A stretch of DNA of 64,000 bases, taken from NCBI RefSeq assembly GCF_900116415.1, contig NZ_FPAP01000002.1:806001-870000 (forward strand), written 5' to 3'. The stretch is from Chryseobacterium formosense. GTDB taxonomy: Bacteria > Bacteroidota > Bacteroidia > Flavobacteriales > Weeksellaceae. A program made the translations under genes and the position numbers. This document shows positions 8,225 to 15,742 of this stretch, in pieces (position 1 is the first letter of the stretch; every line of letters starts with the position of its first letter). Below the pieces are notes generated by a model, which searched no databases, had not been told where the DNA came from, and saw only the letters and a program-made list of their open reading frames with translations.

Positions 8225-10608
8225 AAGATTATTTCCAATCATACGAAGATTATTTCTGGGAGTGGACAACTGATGAGGATATTCCTGATGTTTCCAGATA
8301 TAATGAAAATAACCTTATTTCAATTCCGAATGTAGGGGCGATTGCTTACAGACCTTATGTGATGGAAATTTTAAAAGAATTGAAAGATCAGGGATTTCCG
8401 CCTTTTGGTTCATTACTTCTTGTTTTGTATGCAATTCAGGATGGATATTTAAACCTTGATGGAGTTTTTTTTTATTTGAATAGACAAAAAAATGTATCAC
8501 CGGAAATAGCTTTAGATATTGAGCATACGATTAAATTTTTAGAAAATTTAAGTCAGCTGGGAAGTTCATTTAAAAAAGGACAGAATAAAATTATCCTTCT
8601 GCGGACTATTTTTGGAGATTGTCATAATAAGGTTTCCGCGATAAATTCCGGGTTAATTTTAAAAATATTTGATACAAAGCCTCATATAATTGCTGAAGCT
8701 GCAAATAAAAAAGATTTAACTCCGGTTGCTATTAGCAGGGATATTAAAACTTTAGCTTTACTTCAACATAAATTCCCAACGAGAGAATCTATCATTAACG
8801 CAATGAAAGGCTTCATTGATATTCCCGAACTGGAAGATGAAGTTGTAAAAGAAGAAACCAACGTCGAAACCGATAAAGATTTTATTCAGGAATTAATTGA
8901 AGAACCGAAAACTTTCCAGATAGGAAGTTTGATTAAAAGAATCTGGAGTGGTCTGAAAATCCCGATGCGTCATCTTTCTCCTGGCGAACAGCCGATCGGA
9001 GGAATTTCTGATATGACCAACAAAAGCGATTTCAACAGAATGCTTTTGTCGGAATTTGCCAATGAAGATGAAGTTTTCATGAATCGTGTTGCAAATAATG
9101 AAGCATTATATATTCAACGGGAAATTCCACCTGAAGAAAATATTTTTGAAAGAATTATTTTGATTGATACTTCCATAAAAAATTGGGGAACTCCGAAAGT
9201 TTTGGCGTTTGCATCGGCGATTGCAGTGATTAAGCATCCGAAAGCGAATTCGGAATGTAAAGTTTTTGCGTTGGGACAAACGAATATCCCGATTTCGTTG
9301 GATAAAGTAGATGAGGTCGTTGAAAATCTGAATCAGGTGAGTCCGGTTCTGGAAGTTTCTTATGCGCTCGAAAAGTTTTTTAATGAAGAATATACAGAAA
9401 AGGATCTTGAAGTTTTTTTTATCACTCATCAGGAAAATTTGGTCAATCCAAATCTTCAAAAAGTTATTCATGAAAACAGAGACCGACTGAAATTTTTGGT
9501 GACAACTTCTTCGGATGGCGAACTGAATTTTTATAAACATCATAAAGGAACAAGAAAACATATTCAAAAAATAGTTCTTCCGTTACAGGAATTATGGGTA
9601 AATCCACCGCAAAGAAGACAAAAAAGAGAAAATAATTCATCAAAAAATTGGAAAAGGACAGATGTTCCAATGAATTATCCGATTCTATTTCCGACCCCAG
9701 TTAATAAAATTGCGACATTTTTATATGAAGGAGAGTTTTATATTTTAAGCAATAAAAAACAATTATTAAGAACATATCTGTCGGATAATTATTACAATAA
9801 AAATTATTACGATCATTATAAGATCCATCGTGGCTGCGAAGTTTTATTTGAAGATATTTCTGTAAAGCCAAAGGGTCAGTTTGCTTTGGCGAAAAACAGA
9901 CAACAGCAATTTATTCTGTGTCAGTATCATCCAGATAAAAGAGTGATCTCGAAGTTGAATTTGAATACAAAGGAATATTCTGAACTGTACTTAGCGGGAT
10001 ACGAGATTTCATATCATTATAAATTAATATATTTTGACAAGGAATTTTATTTGCATCACAAATACATTTCTCATAATTATAGAATAAATATTGATGGTAA
10101 TATTTCTTTAGAAAAGGCTTTTGATGGTGATGGTAATATAGATAAAAATACACCAAAAGTTGAAGCCGAACTTTATAAACTCGAGAATAATGGCATTAAG
10201 ATTTTAAACAATTTCAGCAATATAGGAATCAATGCAGAAAAAAATCTGGTGATTTCAAATAATGAATTGAATAAATTACACGACGATTCATTGACGTTAT
10301 ACAGAAATAGGCATCAGATAAAGATTTTTGCGAATCAGAATAAAAACAGGTTTACTTTTTCTGATGGAAGCGAGGTTATCACAGATTCTCGCGGAATGCT
10401 GACTTTCAAAAGCAGCAACAAAAACATCCCGGAATTCTATATTCCATCGACGGAATATGGGTTTTTGGCGTTGGCAACGCATACGGAATTCGGAGGTTCA
10501 GAATATTATCTGCCGCAAAGCACATTATTAAAAATGAAAAAAATGGAAGATATGTATGCTGAATGTTTAAAAAGATTTATCGATCAAATTTGGGAATATG
10601 GAGCTTAG
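8215..10608 (+). CDS. vWA-like and beta-propeller protein of the ternary system
   Basis: A 797-residue protein. Residues 1-225 are an alpha-helical N-terminus. Residues about 300-430 resemble a vWA domain: FERIILIDTSIKNWG stands where the MIDAS DxSxS is expected, but the last serine is lysine, so metal binding may be lost. The region from about 485 has repeated short beta strands with aromatic turns (YEGEFYILSNKKQLL, FDKEFYLHHKYI), consistent with a beta-propeller. Overlaps of 10 and 11 nt join it to its neighbours. In the ternary model the ATPase remodels the vWA protein while the propeller senses a ligand; that role is inferred. Confidence 0.65.
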   Translation: MDVKDYFQSYEDYFWEWTTDEDIPDVSRYNENNLISIPNVGAIAYRPYVMEILKELKDQGFPPFGSLLLVLYAIQDGYLNLDGVFFYLNRQKNVSPEIALDIEHTIKFLENLSQLGSSFKKGQNKIILLRTIFGDCHNKVSAINSGLILKIFDTKPHIIAEAANKKDLTPVAISRDIKTLALLQHKFPTRESIINAMKGFIDIPELEDEVVKEETNVETDKDFIQELIEEPKTFQIGSLIKRIWSGLKIPMRHLSPGEQPIGGISDMTNKSDFNRMLLSEFANEDEVFMNRVANNEALYIQREIPPEENIFERIILIDTSIKNWGTPKVLAFASAIAVIKHPKANSECKVFALGQTNIPISLDKVDEVVENLNQVSPVLEVSYALEKFFNEEYTEKDLEVFFITHQENLVNPNLQKVIHENRDRLKFLVTTSSDGELNFYKHHKGTRKHIQKIVLPLQELWVNPPQRRQKRENNSSKNWKRTDVPMNYPILFPTPVNKIATFLYEGEFYILSNKKQLLRTYLSDNYYNKNYYDHYKIHRGCEVLFEDISVKPKGQFALAKNRQQQFILCQYHPDKRVISKLNLNTKEYSELYLAGYEISYHYKLIYFDKEFYLHHKYISHNYRINIDGNISLEKAFDGDGNIDKNTPKVEAELYKLENNGIKILNNFSNIGINAEKNLVISNNELNKLHDDSLTLYRNRHQIKIFANQNKNRFTFSDGSEVITDSRGMLTFKSSNKNIPEFYIPSTEYGFLALATHTEFGGSEYYLPQSTLLKMKKMEDMYAECLKRFIDQIWEYGA

Positions 10609-12310
10609 AATAAAACCTTTTCCGAAAAATAATTTTCCTAAAAAAGGACTTTTAATAAAAGGTTCTTCATCTTTGACCTGGCTTCATGAGATGGAAATTT
10701 TAGAGGTAGATTTAGGCCAGGTTCGATCTTTTCCGATTCCTTCTCATGAACCCAATGTTTTATATGGTTGCTTTTTAATTTTTCAAAATAATGCTCCCAA
10801 TGAAGTCGGGAGAAATTCTTATTTTCAATGCATTGATCATCAATTTTTTATTCCTGAAAACACCACTTTTTATCCAAAAATAAATCCTGAAGACTGGCAA
10901 AATGTTGATGCTGAGTTTCTGATCATGCATCCTGAGTTCGGATTGGTAAAATTAAATGAAGAAATCGACTGGATTCCATTAATTCAAAATCCGAAACAAT
11001 CTGAAGATAAAATCCAAAAGCCATCTAACGGTGTAAAAATTCCTCAGAAAATTGAGAGTTACACGGTTGAAATGGATGATGAAAAAGTTTTGGAAGCACT
11101 TCAAAAGCCACAAACTGAAGAAGAATGGATGAAAGATCTTCCTTTCGATATGAAAAAGGTGATGGCTGGAAACAAAAAAGAGATTGAAAAATACTTAAGT
11201 TATATCGAAAAATATCCTGACAGAGTAGTAGATCTTGGAGTTCCAGTTGATGTAATGGGGACTTCCAGAGGTGATGGTTTTGCAAAATTTAAGTTTGAAA
11301 ATACCTGGTTCGGAAAATTATTCGGTGGAGATTCTGAAGATGGTACAAACTCGACCTATTCTCAAAAATACCGATGGATATTTTGGGTGTTTTTGATTGC
11401 CATTGGATTAGTGAGATTATTCATGTTTTTTAATAAAGAAGAACCTGTACAAAATGCTCCAATAGCTTCATCAGAAAAGGTTTCCGAAATAGATAAAAAT
11501 GAAATAGCTCCTGTTATGGGTTATCAATCAGGTGTTACAGATATTGATATGAAGATCGATTCGATGTATGGAAAAAAAAGGAGAGAGCTTTTTGATGAGC
11601 ATATCGTAGCATCTACATTTATGATGAGTTCTAACGGAGAAAATTATAAAGATTATCTGAAAAAAGGAGGAAGACCTTTGCATGAAGTTCAGAAAGAAAT
11701 TTTAAATATTAATAAAAGGGTTGATTTTGCAAAAGATTCTCTAAAAACAGTGTACAACAAAAAAATTGTAAAATATTTAGCTCAAAGCGAAGAAAAATAC
11801 AAGAAAATAATTACAGATTCTCTTAAAAAAGTAAGTTCAGGAAAACCAGCCGATCAAGGAATTGTCAAAACGATCCTGAAAAAGAAACAGGTATTGATTG
11901 AAGATTCATTAGGACGACTTTACGGAACAAAAGAATATATCGAACCGCCAATTGATCCTAATAAAGCAAAAAAAGTGGAAACACTTGAAAAGGAAAAGCC
12001 TTACTCAAAACATAACATCTCTTTTTCGGAAATTATTTGGTTAATCATTTTCATGACGGGCGTTGTCGGGCTGTATAATTTCATCGTAAAAAGAAGATCT
12101 TTGAATATCGGAGGGAATAATGTTCCAAGTGGGATTAAAATTTTTCTCGTCATTGTACTTGTTGCGATGCTGGCGTATATTTTCTATCCTTTGATCGAAA
12201 TGTTCGGCTACAACTGGTTTGTTTGGATTCTCATTATCGGTGTTGTGTTGCTTCTTTACCGTCTTTTTAGTGAAGACAAAACCATTTTAAAAACAGATAA
12301 AGATGAATAG
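10598..12310 (+). CDS. Membrane-anchored bpX-type protein
   Basis: A 570-residue protein. The N-terminal 150 residues are beta-rich (PKKGLLIKGSSSLTWL) and soluble. A first membrane segment lies around 261-281 (WIFWVFLIAIGLVRLFMFF), followed by a coiled, lysine-rich region (about 290-470) and three C-terminal hydrophobic helices (about 478-497, 513-533, 538-556). It probably anchors the system to the inner membrane, with the charged central part in the periplasm or cytoplasm depending on topology. It overlaps the genes before and after (11 and 8 nt). No catalytic motif was recognised. Confidence 0.6.
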   Translation: MELRIKPFPKNNFPKKGLLIKGSSSLTWLHEMEILEVDLGQVRSFPIPSHEPNVLYGCFLIFQNNAPNEVGRNSYFQCIDHQFFIPENTTFYPKINPEDWQNVDAEFLIMHPEFGLVKLNEEIDWIPLIQNPKQSEDKIQKPSNGVKIPQKIESYTVEMDDEKVLEALQKPQTEEEWMKDLPFDMKKVMAGNKKEIEKYLSYIEKYPDRVVDLGVPVDVMGTSRGDGFAKFKFENTWFGKLFGGDSEDGTNSTYSQKYRWIFWVFLIAIGLVRLFMFFNKEEPVQNAPIASSEKVSEIDKNEIAPVMGYQSGVTDIDMKIDSMYGKKRRELFDEHIVASTFMMSSNGENYKDYLKKGGRPLHEVQKEILNINKRVDFAKDSLKTVYNKKIVKYLAQSEEKYKKIITDSLKKVSSGKPADQGIVKTILKKKQVLIEDSLGRLYGTKEYIEPPIDPNKAKKVETLEKEKPYSKHNISFSEIIWLIIFMTGVVGLYNFIVKRRSLNIGGNNVPSGIKIFLVIVLVAMLAYIFYPLIEMFGYNWFVWILIIGVVLLLYRLFSEDKTILKTDKDE

Positions 12311-13319
12311 GCAGAAGTTTACAGACAAATTCATGGCGGCGTTTTTTATTCTGGTAATTATCAAGATTATTGGGATTTTTGCGCAGCTGTTTCATCAGAG
12401 TTTTTGGAGTGTTCTAGGTACTTTGGCGATTTTTGCTATCGTTGCTTTCATCATTTTTATAGTGCTTCTTCGTTTGGAAGACAAAGAAAAAACCGGGAAT
12501 CCGCTTGGAAGAAAAGGTCGCGGTGGAAGTTCTTATGTTGAGACCTCACTTTTCGATAGGATCAGAAATAAATACGAAGATCTTGCCCAAAAATATCTCG
12601 ATGAAAAGGATTATAAAAAGGCAGCAAAAGTATATATGAATCTTCTTCGTGATAATTATCGTGGTGCAAAAACTCTGGAAGAAGGAGGTTTTTATAATGA
12701 AGCCGCTGTGATTTATCTTAAGAAATTGAAAAATAAGTCTGAAGCGGCAAACTGTTATGAAAAAGCAAAACAATACAGAAAAGCAATTGATTTGTATAAA
12801 GAGCTCGAACAAAAAGAAAAAGTAGGAGATCTGTACAGACAAATCAATGACATAAAAAATGCAAATACTTATTATCAAATGGTTGTAGACGATTATGTAA
12901 ATAACAATCAAATGGTAAAAGGTTCTTTGATTTATCGTAAAAAAATGGAAATGCCGGACGAAGCACAGAAAATTTTATTGAAAGGCTGGGAAGAAGATCG
13001 CGATGCATTCAATTGTCTGAACAATTATTTCGCTAATATTTTTGAGATTAAAAAACTCGATCAGCAAATTCAGGAATTGTACAAGAAAACACCTTCGGAT
13101 AAGAAGATTACCTACCTTGAAGCGATAAAATATGAGTTTAAAAAAGATCCGAAACTTCAAAATACAACAAGAAATATCGCCTACGAAATCATCGCAGAAA
13201 AAGTTGCCACCCGTTCGGAGATTGTTAACGAATTGAAACATTTCAATCCCGATGATGAGGTGATTTTGAAAGATATTTCGAGGTATAAAACAGGACGGAA
13301 TAGAATGTTTAGGAATTAG
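12303..13319 (+). CDS. Membrane TPR-repeat protein closing the ternary operon
   Basis: Two adjacent hydrophobic helices at residues about 10-30 and 36-56 anchor the protein. From about 90 to 240 there are TPR-like repeats (AQKYLDEKDYKKAAKVYMNL, NEAAVIYLKKLKNKSEAANC, AKQYRKAIDLYKELEQKEKV). The basic C-terminus may be a separate fold. Length is 338 residues. It overlaps the previous gene by 8 nt and is the last gene before a repeat. TPR domains mediate protein contacts, so it likely scaffolds the complex at the membrane; this is inference. Confidence 0.65.
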   Translation: MNRQKFTDKFMAAFFILVIIKIIGIFAQLFHQSFWSVLGTLAIFAIVAFIIFIVLLRLEDKEKTGNPLGRKGRGGSSYVETSLFDRIRNKYEDLAQKYLDEKDYKKAAKVYMNLLRDNYRGAKTLEEGGFYNEAAVIYLKKLKNKSEAANCYEKAKQYRKAIDLYKELEQKEKVGDLYRQINDIKNANTYYQMVVDDYVNNNQMVKGSLIYRKKMEMPDEAQKILLKGWEEDRDAFNCLNNYFANIFEIKKLDQQIQELYKKTPSDKKITYLEAIKYEFKKDPKLQNTTRNIAYEIIAEKVATRSEIVNELKHFNPDDEVILKDISRYKTGRNRMFRN

Positions 13320-13339
13320 AAGTAAAAAAATACGCTTCT

Positions 13340-13428
13340 GTCATTGCGAACCGAAGGTGAAGCAATCTAAATTAAATAAACCCATTTTATGCTCAAGATT
13401 GCTTCCTAGCTTTACTTCTCGCAATGAC
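13340..13428. repeat. Dispersed palindromic repeat R2, copy 1
   Basis: Begins GTCATTGCGAACCGAAGG and ends CTCGCAATGAC, with internal arms GAAGCAATCT and AGATTGCTTC. Related to the copy at 20122 and more distantly to those at 22771 and 28743. Confidence 0.75.
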
Positions 13429-13456
13429 AAAATTAACAACTATTAAGAAAAACATT

Positions 13457-13464
13457 TATCTTTG
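13457..13464 (+). promoter_or_regulatory. Promoter -7 box (TATCTTTG) of the first small unit
   Basis: Exact match to TANNTTTG, 13 nt before the ATG of the 42-codon ORF. Confidence 0.6.
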
Positions 13465-13477
13465 CACCAATAAAATT

Positions 13478-13606
13478 ATGACAATACAAAGAGCACATAT
13501 CAGTTTGAATCTATGCGATCGCCCTGTACTAAAGGGATCGTTTGGATATGAATGGATGATATCGGATGAGGCGAAATGTGCTTGCTTTGAAAATTATTTA
13601 CTGTAA
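13478..13606 (+). CDS. Small ORF, 42 aa, in a compact transcription unit
   Basis: Not recognised. The ATG lies just after a perfect -7 box and the ORF ends about 30 nt before a strong terminator, so the unit is only about 200 nt. The peptide starts MTIQRAHISLNLCDRP and contains two more cysteines near its end (KCACF). Inside the ORF the DNA can fold (CCCT paired with AGGG, ATCG arms), so it may instead be a structured small RNA. Sits 5' of the tRNA-like array. Confidence 0.35.
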   Translation: MTIQRAHISLNLCDRPVLKGSFGYEWMISDEAKCACFENYLL

Positions 13607-13637
13607 ACTCGTAAAAATTTAATCAAAATACTGCAGA

Positions 13638-13665
13638 AACGCCTCGATGATCGGGGCGTTTTTTG
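13638..13665 (+). terminator. Terminator of the first small unit
   Basis: Stem AACGCCTCGA with TCGGGGCGTT (one GU pair), loop TGA, followed by a T-run. Confidence 0.8.
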
Positions 13666-13751
13666 TGTTTTTAGGGCAGAAATTATTTAGAATGAAAAAA
13701 AATAACCATAAAAGTGAAAATTATTTAAACAAAAATGAACAATTAATAAGA

Positions 13752-13841
13752 AAATAGAGCGTGATCAATAACCCGATGAGAGACAGTCATTTAGGTATTT
13801 AAGACATCTGCAAAATATTGCGGACGGAAATTCTCTATTCT
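13752..13841 (+). other. Possible structured RNA in the gap between the two small units
   Basis: AATAGAG (13753-13759) can pair with CTCTATT (13833-13839) and encloses further short complementary words (GATG/CATC). The rest of 13666-13890 shows nothing. Weak evidence; no second copy to test covariation. Confidence 0.2.
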
Positions 13842-13891
13842 AAATTTAAATGATAATTAATTGATTTTCAAATAGTTGATTGAAAAATAAA

Positions 13892-13923
13892 TTTGTGAGT
13901 TAAAAAATTTCATCCTTACTTTG
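13892..13923 (+). promoter_or_regulatory. Promoter of the second small unit
   Basis: TTTG at 13892-13895 and TTACTTTG at 13916-13923 with a 20-nt spacer. The same TTACTTTGC -7 form is used by the leader/slipin and Ro60 promoters, but their upstream box is missing here. Confidence 0.5.
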
Positions 13924-13991
13924 CAACCGAAAATTAAAAGCAACACGTTTTTAATCTTTTCAAAAAAACAATTTTAAACAACAAGAATAAA

Positions 13992-14129
13992 ATGAAACAA
14001 TTACATAACATATCTAATTTATCTTCAAGACAGCGCGGTGTAGAGCCGATGGGACAAGGATATGCTTGTATTATTCTTCTTGATAGTGAATTTGTGGATA
14101 AAAGGTGCTTATATAAATGGGTCAGCTAA
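13992..14129 (+). CDS. Small ORF, 45 aa, immediately upstream of tRNA array A
   Basis: Not recognised. ATG about 70 nt after the promoter; the peptide begins MKQLHNISNLSSRQRG and ends CLYKWVS. A strong terminator 23 nt after the stop closes a transcript of about 250 nt. Arrangement and size mirror the unit at 13478, suggesting a related kind of element (small protein, leader peptide or small RNA). No homology recognised, so the coding call is tentative. Confidence 0.35.
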   Translation: MKQLHNISNLSSRQRGVEPMGQGYACIILLDSEFVDKRCLYKWVS

Positions 14130-14152
14130 TATAGCGACACGTCAAAAAATAT

Positions 14153-14183
14153 AAAGCGCCTCCCAAAAAGAGGCGCTTTTTTT
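14153..14183 (+). terminator. Strong terminator before array A
   Basis: Stem AAAGCGCCTC/GAGGCGCTTT, seven-nt loop, then a T-run. Confidence 0.9.
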
Positions 14184-14185
14184 AT

Positions 14186-14258
14186 GGTTTCTTTAGCTTA
14201 TTTGGTAAAGCGTCGGTTTGTGGCACCGGAGAACAGGGTTCGATCCCCGGAGATACCC
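14186..14258 (+). tRNA. tRNA-His-like (anticodon GTG), divergent
   Basis: Acceptor GGTTTCT/AGATACC with one mismatch, D stem GCTT/AAGC, anticodon stem TCGGT/ACCGG with loop TTGTGGC, T loop TTCGATC with one stem mismatch. There are three rather than two bases between acceptor and D stems. Three nt after the terminator. Confidence 0.6.
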
Positions 14259-14263
14259 AAAAA

Positions 14264-14345
14264 AGTGAATGGTGAATAGTGAATATTGTTTCACAAGTGA
14301 ATTAAAAATTGACAAGCAAAGCGAATTGACGCTTCACCATTCACT
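14264..14345. repeat. Inverted-repeat spacer R4, copy 1
   Basis: AGTGAATGGTGAA at one end and TTCACCATTCACT at the other are exact complements; the middle (AAGCAAAGCG word) is shared with a second copy at 15991-16076 inside the same array. Confidence 0.7.
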
Positions 14346-14349
14346 AAAT

Positions 14350-14423
14350 AATCTCATAGCTCAATGGGTTGGAGCGTCGACCTGATACGTCGAAGGTTGA
14401 AGGTTCGAGTCCTTCTGGGATTA
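14350..14423 (+). tRNA. tRNA-Ile-like (anticodon GAT)
   Basis: Full cloverleaf: acceptor AATCTCA/TGGGATT, D stem GCTC/GAGC, anticodon stem TCGAC/GTCGA with loop CTGATAC, T arm GAAGG/CCTTC. First pair is A1-U72, unusual for tRNA-Ile. Acceptor nearly identical to the Arg(ACG) and Lys genes that follow. Confidence 0.75.
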
Positions 14424-14432
14424 CAAAGATAA

Positions 14433-14506
14433 AATCTCATGGCTCAATTGGATAGAGCGTTGGTTTACGACACCAAAGGTTGAAGGTTCGAATCCTTCTG
14501 AGATTA
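14433..14506 (+). tRNA. tRNA-Arg-like (anticodon ACG)
   Basis: Full cloverleaf: acceptor AATCTCA/TGAGATT, D stem GCTC/GAGC, anticodon stem TTGGT/ACCAA with loop TTACGAC, T arm GAAGG/CCTTC. Shares acceptor and T arm with its Ile and Lys neighbours. Confidence 0.75.
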
Positions 14507-14514
14507 CAAAATAC

Positions 14515-14588
14515 AATCTCATGGCTCAAATGGTTAGAGCACCGGTCTTTTAAATCGGGGGGTGAAAGTTCGAATCTTTCTGGGATTA
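14515..14588 (+). tRNA. tRNA-Lys-like (anticodon TTT)
   Basis: Acceptor AATCTCA/TGGGATT, D stem GCTC/GAGC, anticodon loop CTTTTAA on stem CCGGT/ATCGG, T arm GAAAG/CTTTC. CCA follows the discriminator at 14589-14591. Only one base then separates it from the next gene. Confidence 0.75.
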
Positions 14589-14592
14589 CCAA

Positions 14593-14666
14593 GGTTCCGT
14601 AGCTCAATTGGATAGAGCATGGGTTTTCTAAACCCAGGGTTACAGGTTCGAGTCCTGTCGGAATCA
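14593..14666 (+). tRNA. tRNA-Arg-like (anticodon TCT)
   Basis: Acceptor GGTTCCG/CGGAATC, D stem GCTC/GAGC, anticodon stem TGGGT/ACCCA with loop TTTCTAA, T arm ACAGG/CCTGT. Complete cloverleaf of 74 nt. Confidence 0.8.
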
Positions 14667-14673
14667 CAAAAAT

Positions 14674-14796
14674 GGTCTATTGAGGTAATGGCTAACCTGC
14701 CTGACTGTCTCTCGGGCACTGCGAGTTCGAAATGCAAAGCATTCGTGAATTCAAAAGAAAAAATATATGTGATGATGAACAATCTCGCATAGACCG
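14674..14796 (+). tRNA. tRNA-Asp-like (anticodon GTC) with an insertion in the T loop
   Basis: Acceptor GGTCTAT/ATAGACC, D stem AGGT/ACCT, anticodon stem CCTGA/TCGGG with loop CTGTCTC. The T stem GCGAG (14721-14725) pairs perfectly with CTCGC (14784-14788), but the loop between them is 58 nt instead of 7. The extra 51 nt contain a small hairpin (AATGC-AAA-GCATT). Either an intron-like insertion or a disrupted gene. Confidence 0.6.
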
Positions 14797-14800
14797 CAAA

Positions 14801-14858
14801 GGTTCACGGAAAAATTCCGACCCGACTGTCTCTCGGAAAAGAATTTTGAAGTGAATCT
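14801..14858 (+). tRNA. Truncated tRNA-Asp-like element (anticodon GTC), about 58 nt
   Basis: GGTTCAC pairs with GTGAATC at the ends; GGAA/TTCC makes a D-like hairpin; CCGA/TCGG frames the loop CTGTCTC also used by the preceding gene; the T arm is reduced to AAAA/TTTT without the TTC motif. Looks like a minimised, mitochondrial-style tRNA or a decayed copy. Confidence 0.35.
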
Positions 14859-14864
14859 GCAAAA

Positions 14865-14936
14865 CTGGAAAGATAACGGTGGTTGTTTACCCGCCTTGGA
14901 CGCGGGAGGTCATAGGTTCGAACCCTATTTTCCAGA
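14865..14936 (+). tRNA. tRNA-Pro-like (anticodon TGG)
   Basis: Acceptor CTGGAAA/TTTCCAG is perfect, anticodon stem CCCGC/GCGGG with loop CTTGGAC, T arm ATAGG/CCTAT. The D arm is irregular, with only about three possible pairs. Confidence 0.7.
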
Positions 14937-14942
14937 CAATTT

Positions 14943-15015
14943 GCTCCATTCGTCTAATGGTTTAGGACGGCTGCCTTTCGAGCAGTAAATAAGGGTTCGA
15001 TTCCCTTATGGAGTA
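14943..15015 (+). tRNA. tRNA-Glu-like (anticodon TTC), copy 1
   Basis: Acceptor GCTCCAT/ATGGAGT (first pair GU), D stem GTC/GAC, anticodon stem GCTGC/GCAGT with loop CTTTCGA, T arm AAGGG/CCCTT. Nearly duplicated at 15914. Confidence 0.75.
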
Positions 15016-15020
15016 CAAAC

Positions 15021-15094
15021 GATTTCGTAGCTCAATAGGTTAGAGTATCGGTTTCATAAGCCGAAGGTTGAAGGTTCGAGTCCTTCCGAAATTA
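15021..15094 (+). tRNA. tRNA-Met-like (anticodon CAT)
   Basis: Acceptor GATTTCG/CGAAATT, D stem GCTC/GAGT, anticodon stem TCGGT/GCCGA with loop TTCATAA, T arm GAAGG/CCTTC. CAT could also be a lysidine-modified Ile tRNA; it lacks the three G-C pairs of initiators. Confidence 0.75.
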
Positions 15095-15100
15095 CAAAAT

Positions 15101-15172
15101 GATTCTGTAGCTCAATGGTAGAGCACCGGTCTGTTAAACCGGAAGTTGAAAGTTCGAGCCTTTCCGGAATCG
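15101..15172 (+). tRNA. tRNA-Asn-like (anticodon GTT)
   Basis: Acceptor GATTCTG/CGGAATC, D stem GCTC/GAGC, anticodon stem CCGGT/ACCGG with loop CTGTTAA, T arm GAAAG/CTTTC, discriminator G. Confidence 0.8.
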
Positions 15173-15205
15173 CAAAAAAACTAAATGTTAATTGTTTCAA
15201 AGAGA

Positions 15206-15271
15206 GAGAAAAAGTTTGTCGAGAGCAGAAGATCTTTACGCCAAAAACACAATATAGACAGGCTTTTTCTT
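15206..15271 (+). ncRNA. Type A hairpin RNA, copy 1 (possible Y-like RNA)
   Basis: Positions 15206-15220 pair with 15257-15271 in a 15-bp helix (GU pairs allowed). Conserved GTTTGTC and GACAGGC form the inner part, and the loop keeps GAG-GC-AGAAGATCTTTA. The outer pairs differ from the other three copies but remain paired. Y-RNA identity is inferred from the nearby Ro60 gene and the stem-closed form. Confidence 0.6.
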
Positions 15272-15340
15272 AACTCAAAAAATGAAAGGTTGGAAGATGG
15301 ATGAAGGATAGAAGTTTAAACATAATATAAATTTTTAGGT

Positions 15341-15406
15341 AAAATAAAGTTTGTCAAAGCGTAGAAGTTCTTATATCAATAAAAAAATTAAGACAGGCTT
15401 TATTTT
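15341..15406 (+). ncRNA. Type A hairpin RNA, copy 2
   Basis: 15341-15355 pair with 15392-15406 over 15 bp. The T345-A402 pair replaces an A-T pair of copy 1, a compensatory change. The loop keeps GCGTAGAAGTTCTTATATC. Confidence 0.6.
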
Positions 15407-15486
15407 TTAATTAAAATTTAAATGATAAAGAATAATCATAAAGGTGGAAAATTATTCATTGACCATTACTGATTACTCATAAAAAC

Positions 15487-15568
15487 GATGGTTCGCCGAA
15501 GTGGAAGAGTCGGGGCGGTCTGCAAAACCGTTGTGAAAACTGAGTGGGTTTGAATCCCATAACCATCT
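15487..15568 (+). tRNA. tRNA-Cys-like (anticodon GCA)
   Basis: Acceptor GATGGTT/AACCATC perfect, short D stem CCG/CGG with an enlarged loop, anticodon stem GCGGT/ACCGT with loop CTGCAAA, T arm TGGG/CCCA. The variable region is long (82 nt in all) and the D arm resembles the Tyr gene at 15743, unlike a usual tRNA-Cys. Confidence 0.65.
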
Positions 15569-15594
15569 CAAATAACTAAAATGAGATTAGTTCC

Positions 15595-15672
15595 GAAGAA
15601 AAAATAAAAGTTTGTCGAGCGTAGAAGTTCTTATATCAAACTAAAAATTAAAGACAGGCTTTGTTTTTCTTC
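15595..15672 (+). ncRNA. Type A hairpin RNA, copy 3
   Basis: GTTTGTC (15610-15616) pairs with GACAGGC (15653-15659). The helix extends outward through A/T pairs with one bulge to GAAG and CTTC. Loop identical to copy 2 over GCGTAGAAGTTCTTATATC. Confidence 0.6.
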
Positions 15673-15742
15673 ACAAATTAAAAATTAAAAAGTTAGTTGG
15701 GAAATATTACTCTTTACCAATTACTTATTACTCATGAAAAAG

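Noticed and set aside
14437..14782. Two reverse-strand reading frames across the tRNA-like genes (peptides with ERFELSPPDLK and SDRTRTCNPGFRKP words)
   Set aside because: They are antisense to well-folded tRNA-like genes; such peptides are classic spurious translations of tRNA antisense strands.
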